Shown here piece by piece: positions 1 through 6,183 of a stretch of DNA of 64,000 bases. A program made the translations under genes and the position numbers. Under the pieces are notes generated by a model that had not been told where the DNA came from, did no database searches, and saw only the letters and a program-made list of their open reading frames with translations. The DNA is from Solibacillus sp040274725 (GTDB lineage: Bacteria; Bacillota; Bacilli; Bacillales_A; Planococcaceae). Position 1 is the first letter of the stretch; every line of letters begins with the position of its first letter. The stretch spans positions 434,001-498,000 of the forward strand of contig JBEMAQ010000001.1 in assembly GCA_040274725.1 (NCBI GenBank), written 5' to 3'.

Positions 1-131
1 AAGTTTACAACGTCTGCAATTTCAGCTGCAACTGATTTAATAATTTCTGGTGAAAAACCGAAGCCTGCTTCTCCAGCCAACGCTTCACCGCTTAATTTAA
101 TGACTACTCGTTTATAATGTGCAACACTCAT
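1..131 (-). CDS. pyrH: UMP kinase, N-terminal part (runs off the window)
   Basis: Only the first 43 codons are present. The peptide begins MSVAHYKRVVIKLSGEALAG, the phosphate-binding start of bacterial UMP kinases of the amino-acid-kinase fold, which make UDP from UMP in pyrimidine synthesis. ATG at 131 follows a GGAGG Shine-Dalgarno sequence. It follows tsf with about 190 bases between, as in Bacillus subtilis (tsf-pyrH-frr). A hairpin terminator lies in that gap, so pyrH probably has some promoter of its own, but I could not pick one with confidence. Confidence 0.93.
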   Translation of the reverse strand, partial: MSVAHYKRVVIKLSGEALAGEAGFGFSPEIIKSVAAEIADVVN

Positions 132-175
132 AGTAAACCTCCGCTACTTGTATATTTAACCTGTTTTTTGTGGTT

Positions 176-197
176 CAAAAGCAGTTTCTTGCTTTTG
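176..197 (-). other. 8-bp hairpin in the pyrH leader
   Basis: The arms at 176-183 and 190-197 pair over 8 bp around a 6-base loop. No T-run follows on the minus strand, so it is not a standard terminator. It may be part of a structured pyrH leader; the role is unknown. Confidence 0.35.
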
Positions 198-257
198 GGT
201 CAAAAATTCTCCATGTTTATAAATAGACAATTTATCCCAATTACAATCACTAATCCT

Positions 258-292
258 TGAAAAATAGGGAACACGAAAAATGTGCTCCCTAC
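258..292 (-). terminator. Rho-independent terminator after tsf
   Basis: Read on the minus strand, AGGGAGCAC pairs with GTGTTCCCT (one G-T wobble) around a short T-rich loop, followed by ATTTTTC. It sits 30 bases past the tsf stop and would end the rpsB-tsf transcript before pyrH. Confidence 0.7.
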
Positions 293-322
293 TTGTAAAA
301 CGCCTATGCGTTAAATGTGAAA

Positions 323-1207
323 TTAGTTACCTTTAACTTGGCTCATTACTTCTTCAGCGAAGTTATCTTCTTTTTTCTCGATACCTTCACCTACAGCATA
401 ACGAGTAAAGCCAGTTACTGTACCGCCAGTAGACTCTACGAAAGTACGTACTTTTTGGTCAGAGTTTTTAACGAAAGTTTGGTCTAAAAGACAGATGTCT
501 TCGAAGTATTTACCAAGACGGCCTTCTACCATTTTCGCTACGATGTTTTCTGGTTTACCTTCATTTAACGCTTGCTCAGTTAATACTTTGCGCTCGTGTT
601 CTACTTCTTCAGCAGAAACTTCGTCACGAGAAACGTAAGTTGGGTTGATTGCAGCGATGTGCATTGCGATATCTTTTGCAGCAGCAGCGTCAGTAGTACC
701 TTCAAGAACTACTAATACACCAATACGTCCGCCCATGTGTAAGTATGCACCAAATGCATCTGCATCTGTTTTTGTTTTGATTTCGAAACGACGTAAGTTG
801 ATTTTTTCACCAATTGTCGCGATTGCAGTAGAAATGTAGTCAGCAACTTTTACATCACCGATTGTAGTTTCTAAAGCAGCTTCAACTGATGCTGGTTTAG
901 CAGCTAAAAGATGTGCAGCTAACTCTTCAACTAATGCTACGAATTTATCGTTTTTAGAAACGAAGTCTGTTTCAGCATTGATTTCAACTAAGATTGCTTC
1001 GTTACCGTTTTCTAAAATGTAAGTAGTACCTTCAGCAGCGATACGGTCCGCTTTTTTACCTGCAGCAGCTAAACCTTTTTCACGTAAGAAGTCGATTGCC
1101 GCTTCCATGTTACCTTCAGTTTGTACTAATGCTTTTTTGCAGTCCATCATACCTGCGCCTGTTTTTTCACGTAATTCTTTTACCATTTGAGCAGTAATTG
1201 TTGCCAT
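323..1207 (-). CDS. tsf: Elongation factor Ts
   Basis: Elongation factor Ts exchanges GDP for GTP on EF-Tu in the cytoplasm. The 294-residue protein has the usual Bacillales length. Its N-terminal UBA-like domain (about residues 1-55) carries the signatures LREKTGAGMMDCKKAL and GNMEAAIDFLREKG. The core contains the conserved ETDFVSKN stretch near residue 80 that contacts EF-Tu, and the dimerisation domain follows. ATG at 1207 has AGGAGG seven bases upstream. It lies downstream of rpsB, separated by a strong hairpin, so its level depends on read-through or on a local promoter. Confidence 0.98.
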   Translation of the reverse strand: MATITAQMVKELREKTGAGMMDCKKALVQTEGNMEAAIDFLREKGLAAAGKKADRIAAEGTTYILENGNEAILVEINAETDFVSKNDKFVALVEELAAHLLAAKPASVEAALETTIGDVKVADYISTAIATIGEKINLRRFEIKTKTDADAFGAYLHMGGRIGVLVVLEGTTDAAAAKDIAMHIAAINPTYVSRDEVSAEEVEHERKVLTEQALNEGKPENIVAKMVEGRLGKYFEDICLLDQTFVKNSDQKVRTFVESTGGTVTGFTRYAVGEGIEKKEDNFAEEVMSQVKGN

Positions 1208-1232
1208 TGTGAGTTTCCTCCTTAGAATGTTT

Positions 1233-1276
1233 GTAGCAGCTGCTACGTCATGAAATAGAATGTATGCAAAGCATAC
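1233..1276 (-). other. Two short palindromes in the tsf leader
   Basis: The first is a perfect 14-bp palindrome, GTAGCAGCTGCTAC, at 1233-1246, just upstream of the tsf ribosome-binding site. The second is a hairpin, GTATGC-AAA-GCATAC, at 1262-1276. Together with the terminator-like hairpin further upstream they make the tsf leader unusually structured. The function is not known. Confidence 0.5.
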
Positions 1277-1332
1277 GTTTATTAAAGATATTCTACACTA
1301 CATAAAGTAGGTAAGAATACTTAAATGCTTTT

Positions 1333-1375
1333 CTCAAAAAAAGGTGATAAGAGGTTTCATCCACTTATCACCTTT
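1333..1375 (-). terminator. Terminator or attenuator between rpsB and tsf
   Basis: A perfect 12-bp stem (1340-1351 with 1364-1375) is followed on the minus strand by seven Ts. It lies directly after the rpsB stop. tsf has no obvious strong promoter downstream of it, so partial read-through that makes less EF-Ts mRNA than S2 mRNA is the likely outcome. Confidence 0.85.
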
Positions 1376-1387
1376 CGTAGTGGCGAA

Positions 1388-2104
1388 TTACTCTGCAGAT
1401 TGTTCTGCTGGAGCTTCTTCTTCACCTTGTTTAGCTTCTAATAAAGCGTCAGCCATTTTCGCAGTTAATAATTTAACCGCGCGGATAGCATCGTCGTTTG
1501 CAGGGATTACGTAATCGATTTCATCTGGATCACAGTTAGTGTCTACGATACCAACTAGAGGGATGTTTAATTTGATTGCTTCTGCAACTGCGATACGCTC
1601 TTTACGAGGGTCTACTACGAACATTACGTCCGGAATAGCTTTCATATCACGGATACCGCCTAAGAATTTAACTAAGCGCTCGTGTTCTTTTTTAAGTTGG
1701 ATAACTTCTTTCTTAGGAAGTACAGCGAAAGTGCCATCTTCTTCCATTTTTTCGATGTTTTTCATGCGTTGTACACGCTTTTGAATAGTACCGAAGTTAG
1801 TTAATGTACCACCTAACCAACGTTGGTTGATGTAGTAGTTACCAGAACGTTCTGCTTCTTCTTTGATCGCTTCTTGTGCTTGTTTTTTCGTACCAACGAA
1901 TAAAACTTTACCACCGTCTTGACCAACTTGACGCATGAAACCGTAAGCTTCTTCTAATTTTTTAACCGTTTTTTGTAAATCGATAATGTAGATACCGTTA
2001 CGCTCAACGAAGATATATTTCTTCATTTTTGGGTTCCAACGGCGAGTTTGGTGACCGAAATGTACACCAGCTTCAAGTAATTGTTTCATTGAAATTACTG
2101 ACAT
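1388..2104 (-). CDS. rpsB: 30S ribosomal protein S2
   Basis: S2 joins late in 30S assembly and binds near S1/S21 and the anti-Shine-Dalgarno helix. The protein is 238 residues, normal for Bacillales. Recognisable S2 signatures are the start MSVISMKQLLEAGVHFGHQT, the stretch NQRWLGGTLTNF near residue 95, and the C-terminal IPLVGIVDTNCDPD segment. The tail is acidic and alanine-rich. ATG at 2104 follows AGGAGG. The gene has its own promoter and a structured leader, and is paired with tsf downstream as in most bacteria. Confidence 0.98.
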   Translation of the reverse strand: MSVISMKQLLEAGVHFGHQTRRWNPKMKKYIFVERNGIYIIDLQKTVKKLEEAYGFMRQVGQDGGKVLFVGTKKQAQEAIKEEAERSGNYYINQRWLGGTLTNFGTIQKRVQRMKNIEKMEEDGTFAVLPKKEVIQLKKEHERLVKFLGGIRDMKAIPDVMFVVDPRKERIAVAEAIKLNIPLVGIVDTNCDPDEIDYVIPANDDAIRAVKLLTAKMADALLEAKQGEEEAPAEQSAE

Positions 2105-2141
2105 GAGTGTTTCCTCCTAAATATGTTTGGTTTTTTTCCTC

Positions 2142-2205
2142 CGTATTTTTCATCTGCAACAAGCTACCCGTGAGTCACGAGCACCACTTACTACATCAAA
2201 ATACG
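2142..2205 (-). promoter_or_regulatory. Structured 5' leader of rpsB
   Basis: An 8-bp closing stem (2142-2149 with 2198-2205) encloses about 48 bases with an inner CGTGA/TCACG element. It starts about 18 bases after the predicted transcription start and ends before the Shine-Dalgarno sequence. Ribosomal-protein leaders of this kind often bind their own protein; that role is inferred here. Confidence 0.5.
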
Positions 2206-2230
2206 TGTGTATTGTTTAACACCGCTTATT

Positions 2231-2259
2231 ACTGTATCACAACAGGGTGTAATGTGCAA
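2231..2259 (-). promoter_or_regulatory. Sigma-A promoter of rpsB-tsf
   Basis: The -35 box is TTGCAC (2254-2259) and the -10 box TACAGT (2231-2236), with a 17-base spacer and a TGA extension before the -10. The predicted start near 2224 gives a 120-base leader. It lies right after the swrB stop codon. Confidence 0.75.
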
Positions 2260-2264
2260 CTACT

Positions 2265-2819
2265 TTACGCATGAAACTTTATAAGGAGCTCAATTTCCGT
2301 TTTACCGCGCTGGGTTTTCTTAGCGATGTCTTCGATTGATAAGCCTGACGTATGATAGGCCAGTACCTGTTGCTCAAATGTTGGCAGTTCTTTTGGCGTC
2401 TCTTCTTGTCGCTCTACCTTTGAAACAAGCGCCTGTTCCGCTTGTTGCTGATGCTCTTTATGCTTATTATAAACACTCGTCACTAACGTTTTTGGGACGA
2501 CTGTACGTGCTTCAGTTAGTAATGCCTCCACCGTTTGCTGATTCACTTCTGGCTGCACCGGCTCAGTTGGTGGTATATATACAAACTGCGTGGCAAAGGC
2601 TGGCTGCGCACTAGCTGCTCGCAACTCCTGAATAAGACGATCATTTTCCTCACGCATTTCTAGCAAATAGGCCCCAATCGCATCATCCATCTCACGCACA
2701 AGACGATCCTGACGCACCTCTAACTCTTTAAATTTCGCCACTTTACTGTATAAAATGACAATGACAAAAATGCTAATTAGTTGAATCGTAAATAAACTAA
2801 CAAGCGCAAAAATTACCAT
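2265..2819 (-). CDS. swrB: SwrB/YlxL-like membrane protein
   Basis: The 184-residue protein starts with one hydrophobic segment (about residues 3-24, FALVSLFTIQLISIFVIVIL), then a helical, probably coiled-coil stretch (30-65), a glutamine-rich linker, and a C-terminal helix-turn-helix-like module ending GLSIEDIAKKTQRGKTEIEL. This build and the place between sigD and rpsB match SwrB of Bacillus subtilis, which helps complete flagellar basal bodies and raises SigD activity. Sequence identity outside the two ends cannot be judged by eye. ATG at 2819 follows GGAG. It ends just before the rpsB promoter, with no clear terminator between. Confidence 0.75.
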   Translation of the reverse strand: MVIFALVSLFTIQLISIFVIVILYSKVAKFKELEVRQDRLVREMDDAIGAYLLEMREENDRLIQELRAASAQPAFATQFVYIPPTEPVQPEVNQQTVEALLTEARTVVPKTLVTSVYNKHKEHQQQAEQALVSKVERQEETPKELPTFEQQVLAYHTSGLSIEDIAKKTQRGKTEIELLIKFHA

Positions 2820-2827
2820 GACTTCTC

Positions 2828-3127
2828 CTAACCGCTAAAATCAAAGAAATTGCCTTTGAACGGATGCTGGGCTTTCTCTTTCTTAGACGCTTGCTTTTTT
2901 TTATTTTGTTGTTGCTCGTGCTCCTGATGACGCTGGTCTTCCTCCGAAATACCATCTAAATCCTCTGATTCTAACACTGAAAATTGCTTCCGCTGAATGT
3001 CACGCTTCAGGGCCTCATTTGCATGGAGCTGCTGATTAATTGTATTTTGATGATGCTGATCTGCTATTTTGCCTGCGTCAAATGTTTTTGGAATTGCAAT
3101 TTGCAATTCTACACCCTTTAAACTCAT
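2828..3127 (-). CDS. Small conserved hypothetical protein of the sigD cluster
   Basis: This 99-residue soluble protein has no known function. The N-terminus MSLKGVELQIAIPKTFDAGK and the C-terminus HPFKGNFFDFSG look like the conserved ends; the middle is charged and glutamine/lysine-rich, probably disordered. From memory, proteins with a VEMQIALP...HPYKG...DYSG pattern sit at this position in several Bacillales but not in Bacillus subtilis. ATG at 3127 follows AGGAGG. It lies 12 bases past sigD and 8 bases before swrB, so it is in the sigD operon, and a flagellar or SigD-related role is only a guess from position. Confidence 0.8.
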   Translation of the reverse strand: MSLKGVELQIAIPKTFDAGKIADQHHQNTINQQLHANEALKRDIQRKQFSVLESEDLDGISEEDQRHQEHEQQQNKKKQASKKEKAQHPFKGNFFDFSG

Positions 3128-3139
3128 AGCAAGCCCTCC

Positions 3140-3913
3140 TTACACATTAATCATTTCTGATGATAATAATTTACGTAATTTAAATAGTGCCTTTGAATGA
3201 ATTTGTGAAATACGGGATGTAGACAAATCCAACAGCTCACCGATTTCCGTTAATGTCATTTCTTCTGTATAAAACAAGCTAATCACAAGTTGTTCTTTTT
3301 CGTTGAGCTTCTCGATATTATGTACCAAATCTGCCAATAACTCTGAGTGAACCATTTCTTGCTCAGGTGTACGCGTGTGATCGTCACGAATGACAAAAGA
3401 CTTTGCTTCGCCATCCTCTGAATCCTGCTGCTGTTCATTAATCGACAACACATTCGAGAAAAAATGTTCATGATACGTTTGATAAATTTCATCTACTGGT
3501 AGATTCATATGTTCCGCCAATTCTTCTGGCGTTGCATGACGCATAAGCTTTTGCTCTAAACCTTCAATTTGGGCATCCAGCTTTTTTGCCTTTTCACGTG
3601 CCGATCGTGGTAACCAATCCTCTTTACGCAAACCGTCAATAATCGCCCCGCGTACACGAAACGATGCATACGTATCAAATTTTAAATCACGATTAATATC
3701 AAATTTATTCAGTGCATCAAAGAGACCCATCATCCCTAAACTTACTAAATCATCTCTTGATACATTTTTGGGCAGACCTGCTCCAATTCGCTGTACATGA
3801 TACGATACGAGTGGCTTGTATTTTCGAATTAAATAATCGCCTGCCTGCGGATCACGCTCATCAATCCAGCTCATCCAAATTTTTTGTTCATCATTTAGAT
3901 TTGATTGTGCCAT
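3140..3913 (-). CDS. sigD: RNA polymerase sigma factor for flagellar genes (SigD/FliA)
   Basis: This is a 257-residue sigma factor of the FliA/WhiG type, lacking region 1. Region 2 contains DLVSLGMMGLFDALNKFD and the promoter-melting stretch FDTYASFRVRGAIIDGLR (about residues 77-96). Region 3 follows, and region 4 has the helix-turn-helix LTEIGELLDLSTSRISQIHS. It directs RNA polymerase to late flagellar, autolysin and chemotaxis genes and is held by FlgM in relatives. ATG at 3913 follows GGTGG. Unlike in Bacillus subtilis, a terminator and a candidate promoter lie between it and the upstream fla/che genes. Confidence 0.97.
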   Translation of the reverse strand: MAQSNLNDEQKIWMSWIDERDPQAGDYLIRKYKPLVSYHVQRIGAGLPKNVSRDDLVSLGMMGLFDALNKFDINRDLKFDTYASFRVRGAIIDGLRKEDWLPRSAREKAKKLDAQIEGLEQKLMRHATPEELAEHMNLPVDEIYQTYHEHFFSNVLSINEQQQDSEDGEAKSFVIRDDHTRTPEQEMVHSELLADLVHNIEKLNEKEQLVISLFYTEEMTLTEIGELLDLSTSRISQIHSKALFKLRKLLSSEMINV

Positions 3914-3955
3914 CTATATCCACCTCTCTTCGAAGACAAAGCATACTTACCTATC

Positions 3956-3964
3956 ATTATAGCA
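3956..3964 (-). promoter_or_regulatory. Extended -10 promoter of sigD
   Basis: The minus strand reads TGCTATAAT, a perfect extended -10 element, 43 bases upstream of the sigD ATG. No good -35 hexamer lies 16-18 bases further up, which is tolerated for extended -10 promoters. The predicted start is near 3949. Confidence 0.6.
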
Positions 3965-4118
3965 AAATTTAGTATGAATTACACTTTCTCATAGAAATGT
4001 TCATGCGTTATTTCAGTGAGGTTTCACAGAAAAACAATAAAAAATAAGCAACAATAACTATCCTCTCTTTTCAATTTGTTTTTCTTTATTTCTCTAGTTC
4101 TTTTATCCTGTTTTAAAA

Positions 4119-4150
4119 AAGAAAAAAGAGCCGATTTCTCGACTCTTTTT
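4119..4150 (-). terminator. Terminator at the end of the fla/che operon, before sigD
   Basis: On the minus strand AAAAAGAGTCGA pairs with TCGGCTCTTTTT (one T-G wobble) around a GAAA tetraloop, ending in a run of six Ts. It begins one base past the stop codon of the preceding membrane-protein gene. Confidence 0.85.
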
Positions 4151-4151
4151 G

Positions 4152-4523
4152 TTAGTTTGCTGGGGCTTCTGTTTGGCCGTGCAACATTGTGCGCACAACC
4201 TTTGCGATTTCCTCAGAATCTTCATCATGAAATTCTGAAACGGAATCGTCCTTCGTTTTCATAAGTAAATCAAAATCAGAGGATTCACTCTCTGTACGTT
4301 CTTCAGTTGGTGTTTCATTGTATGCTGGTTGCTCTGGTGTATACATCACATAACTCATAAAATAGCGCACAGCAAACATCAGGATAAAGCCAACAATTGC
4401 TGCCGCAAAGGATTGTAAAATTACCAAAATCGGTAATGGCAACGGTTGCTGTAATGCCCAGATGAAATAAATAGTAAACGAGCCTAACGCGCCCCAGAAA
4501 TTATAGAAAATCGAACCAAACAT
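4152..4523 (-). CDS. Unrecognised membrane protein between cheD and sigD
   Basis: I do not recognise this 123-residue protein. Residues 1-25 form an amphipathic/hydrophobic helix (MFGSIFYNFWGALGSFTIYF), and residues 28-60 hold a second, clearly membrane-spanning stretch. The rest is an acidic, serine-rich cytoplasmic-type tail ending IAKVVRTMLHG. Its ATG shares one base with the cheD stop (TAATG), so translation is coupled to CheD. A terminator follows immediately. Bacillus subtilis has no gene here. Position suggests a link with flagella or chemotaxis, but no motif shows which. Confidence 0.85.
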   Translation of the reverse strand: MFGSIFYNFWGALGSFTIYFIWALQQPLPLPILVILQSFAAAIVGFILMFAVRYFMSYVMYTPEQPAYNETPTEERTESESSDFDLLMKTKDDSVSEFHDEDSEEIAKVVRTMLHGQTEAPAN

Positions 4524-5026
4524 TATAATTCACTCACTCCTTGGTTGACTGTCCGTATATTTAAAATGCTCGTTGCTGGATTGAACTCTATCGTACGGCC
4601 GCTATTGCCACCCGTATCCTCTCCAACAATCGGAATGTTATGCTTGCGAAGCTGCATTTTCACGGCTTCAACATTGCGCGGACCAATGCGCATTGAATCT
4701 TTATCCGACGAAAATTGAAACATTTGGGCGCCGCCCGCAATTTTTGCTTTTAACTTGAATGATTGTGCGCCCTGCTTTTTCAGTAAATCAATTAGCGCTG
4801 TTACACCTGTATCCGCAAACTTCGCCTCATTAATTTGCTGCGTGCGCCCTAAACTTGAATCTGGTAGCATCACATGGACAAGCCCTGCCACTTTTTTCGA
4901 TTCATCATAAAGTACGACACCCACACAAGAGCCTAAACCTGATGTTCTAATTGTATTCGGTACTGTTACTACATCCATTTGAGCTATTCCAACTTTAACG
5001 ACTGAATCTGTACCCGATAAAAACAT
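4523..5026 (-). CDS. cheD: Chemoreceptor glutamine deamidase CheD
   Basis: CheD deamidates glutamines of chemoreceptors and, bound to CheC, boosts CheC phosphatase activity. The 167-residue protein carries the catalytic cysteine C34 in SGLGSCVGVVLYD and the histidine H51 in AGLVHVMLP, with T28 at the position of the third conserved active-site residue. The spacing C-17-H equals that of characterised CheD proteins. Its ATG shares a base with the cheC stop (TAATG) and its own stop overlaps the next start, giving a coupled cheC-cheD-membrane-protein trio. Confidence 0.96.
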   Translation of the reverse strand: MFLSGTDSVVKVGIAQMDVVTVPNTIRTSGLGSCVGVVLYDESKKVAGLVHVMLPDSSLGRTQQINEAKFADTGVTALIDLLKKQGAQSFKLKAKIAGGAQMFQFSSDKDSMRIGPRNVEAVKMQLRKHNIPIVGEDTGGNSGRTIEFNPATSILNIRTVNQGVSEL

Positions 5027-5661
5027 TACGTCTGAACTCCAAGTGCCTTAAATATTGATTCAAAGGAATCTGGATCTGGTAATAAAAAGAAATGACCGCG
5101 CACGGCTTCCTCTTCCGTGTATTCTTCTTCAAAAATGGATGTATTAATAACAATAACTGTATCACTTACTTGTGATAATTCAATTAACCCAATACTAATA
5201 ATTGCACCAAACATATCCACACTCAGTCCAGGTACAGTCGGATAAATTTTTAATCCTGTAAAATCCGACAACGCTGAAAGGTATGAACCTGATAAAATAT
5301 TTCCCATTTCTTGCATCGCTGATAACCCTAATTCCGATACAGGAGGATTATGGAAATCAAATGTATCATCACGAATCAGACGCTGAATAAAACGATTCGC
5401 TTGTCCAATCGGTAAAATAAAAAACATACTGCCTTCTGCATCACCCTCGATGCGCAGGAAAATGCCAACAACAACCGTTTCTGAGCCACCTGCAAGCTCC
5501 ATCATCTCACTAAATGAGACCATTTCTACTTTCGGTACGCGCATATCGATTTTTTTATCGAGTAAATCTGATAATGCTGTTGCCGCATGGGCAGCGCCAA
5601 TATTACCAATTTCTTTAAAAACATCTAAATGCAATGAGGTTATTTTTTGATTAAACGTCAT
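5026..5661 (-). CDS. cheC: CheY-P phosphatase CheC
   Basis: CheC removes phosphate from CheY-P and is the partner of CheD in the adaptation system typical of Bacillales. The 211-residue protein has both conserved helices with the E...N signature: FKEIGNIGAAHAATALS near residue 15 and AMQEMGNILSGSYLSALS near residue 114, so both active sites appear intact. The start ATG at 5661 has only a weak ribosome-binding site (AGGGATT). A strong hairpin separates it from cheW, which may lower its expression or set a processing point. Confidence 0.96.
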   Translation of the reverse strand: MTFNQKITSLHLDVFKEIGNIGAAHAATALSDLLDKKIDMRVPKVEMVSFSEMMELAGGSETVVVGIFLRIEGDAEGSMFFILPIGQANRFIQRLIRDDTFDFHNPPVSELGLSAMQEMGNILSGSYLSALSDFTGLKIYPTVPGLSVDMFGAIISIGLIELSQVSDTVIVINTSIFEEEYTEEEAVRGHFFLLPDPDSFESIFKALGVQT

Positions 5662-5684
5662 TTTGAATCCCTACTTTATATAGA

Positions 5685-5708
5685 TGCAAGGGGGGATTCC
5701 CCCTTGCA
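5685..5708 (-). other. 10-bp GC-rich hairpin between cheW and cheC
   Basis: Arms 685-694 and 699-708 (within 5685-5708) pair perfectly around a GATT loop. The stem is G/C-rich at the top and has no following T-run, so it is more likely an mRNA stability or processing element than a terminator. Confidence 0.6.
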
Positions 5709-5717
5709 AATTACTTG

Positions 5718-6164
5718 TTAATCGAGTGGATTTAATACTTTGTCTAAATGCAATAAAATTAATAAGCGTTTATCTAATTTTGCAACACCTGAAATAAACT
5801 CTTCCTCTAAAGAACCAACAACTTCTGGCTGCGGCTCAATTGATGCTGAAGGAATATCAAGTACGTCATTCGCTGAATCTACAACAAAGCCTACTTCCAT
5901 ATCCGCAATATTAATAATAATAATGCGCGTTGTTTCCTCATTTGGTGATACTGGTAAATAGAAGCGTTCACGTAAATCAATAATTGGCGTGACAACCCCA
6001 CGTAAATTAATAACACCTTTTACATAATGCGTTGTTTTTGGCACACGTGTAATGTGCATTAATTTTTCAATTCCCTGTACATACGATACTGGAATCGCAT
6101 ATTCTTTATCTGCTAATTGAAAGACAATTACTTTAATATAATCTTGCTCAACCGCGTTTGTCAT
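5718..6164 (-). CDS. cheW: Chemotaxis coupling protein CheW
   Basis: CheW links chemoreceptors to CheA. The 148-residue protein is a single CheW/SH3-like domain: VIVFQLADKEYAIPVSYVQ at the start, the GVINLRGVVTPIIDLRERF receptor/CheA-binding core near residue 60, and GFVVDSANDVLDI later. I set the start at ATG 6164, six bases past AGAGGTGG; the in-frame GTG nine bases upstream lies within the ribosome-binding site. It follows cheA with a 19-base gap. Confidence 0.96.
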   Translation of the reverse strand: MTNAVEQDYIKVIVFQLADKEYAIPVSYVQGIEKLMHITRVPKTTHYVKGVINLRGVVTPIIDLRERFYLPVSPNEETTRIIIINIADMEVGFVVDSANDVLDIPSASIEPQPEVVGSLEEEFISGVAKLDKRLLILLHLDKVLNPLD

Positions 6165-6183
6165 TTTTTCCACCTCTTATCCT

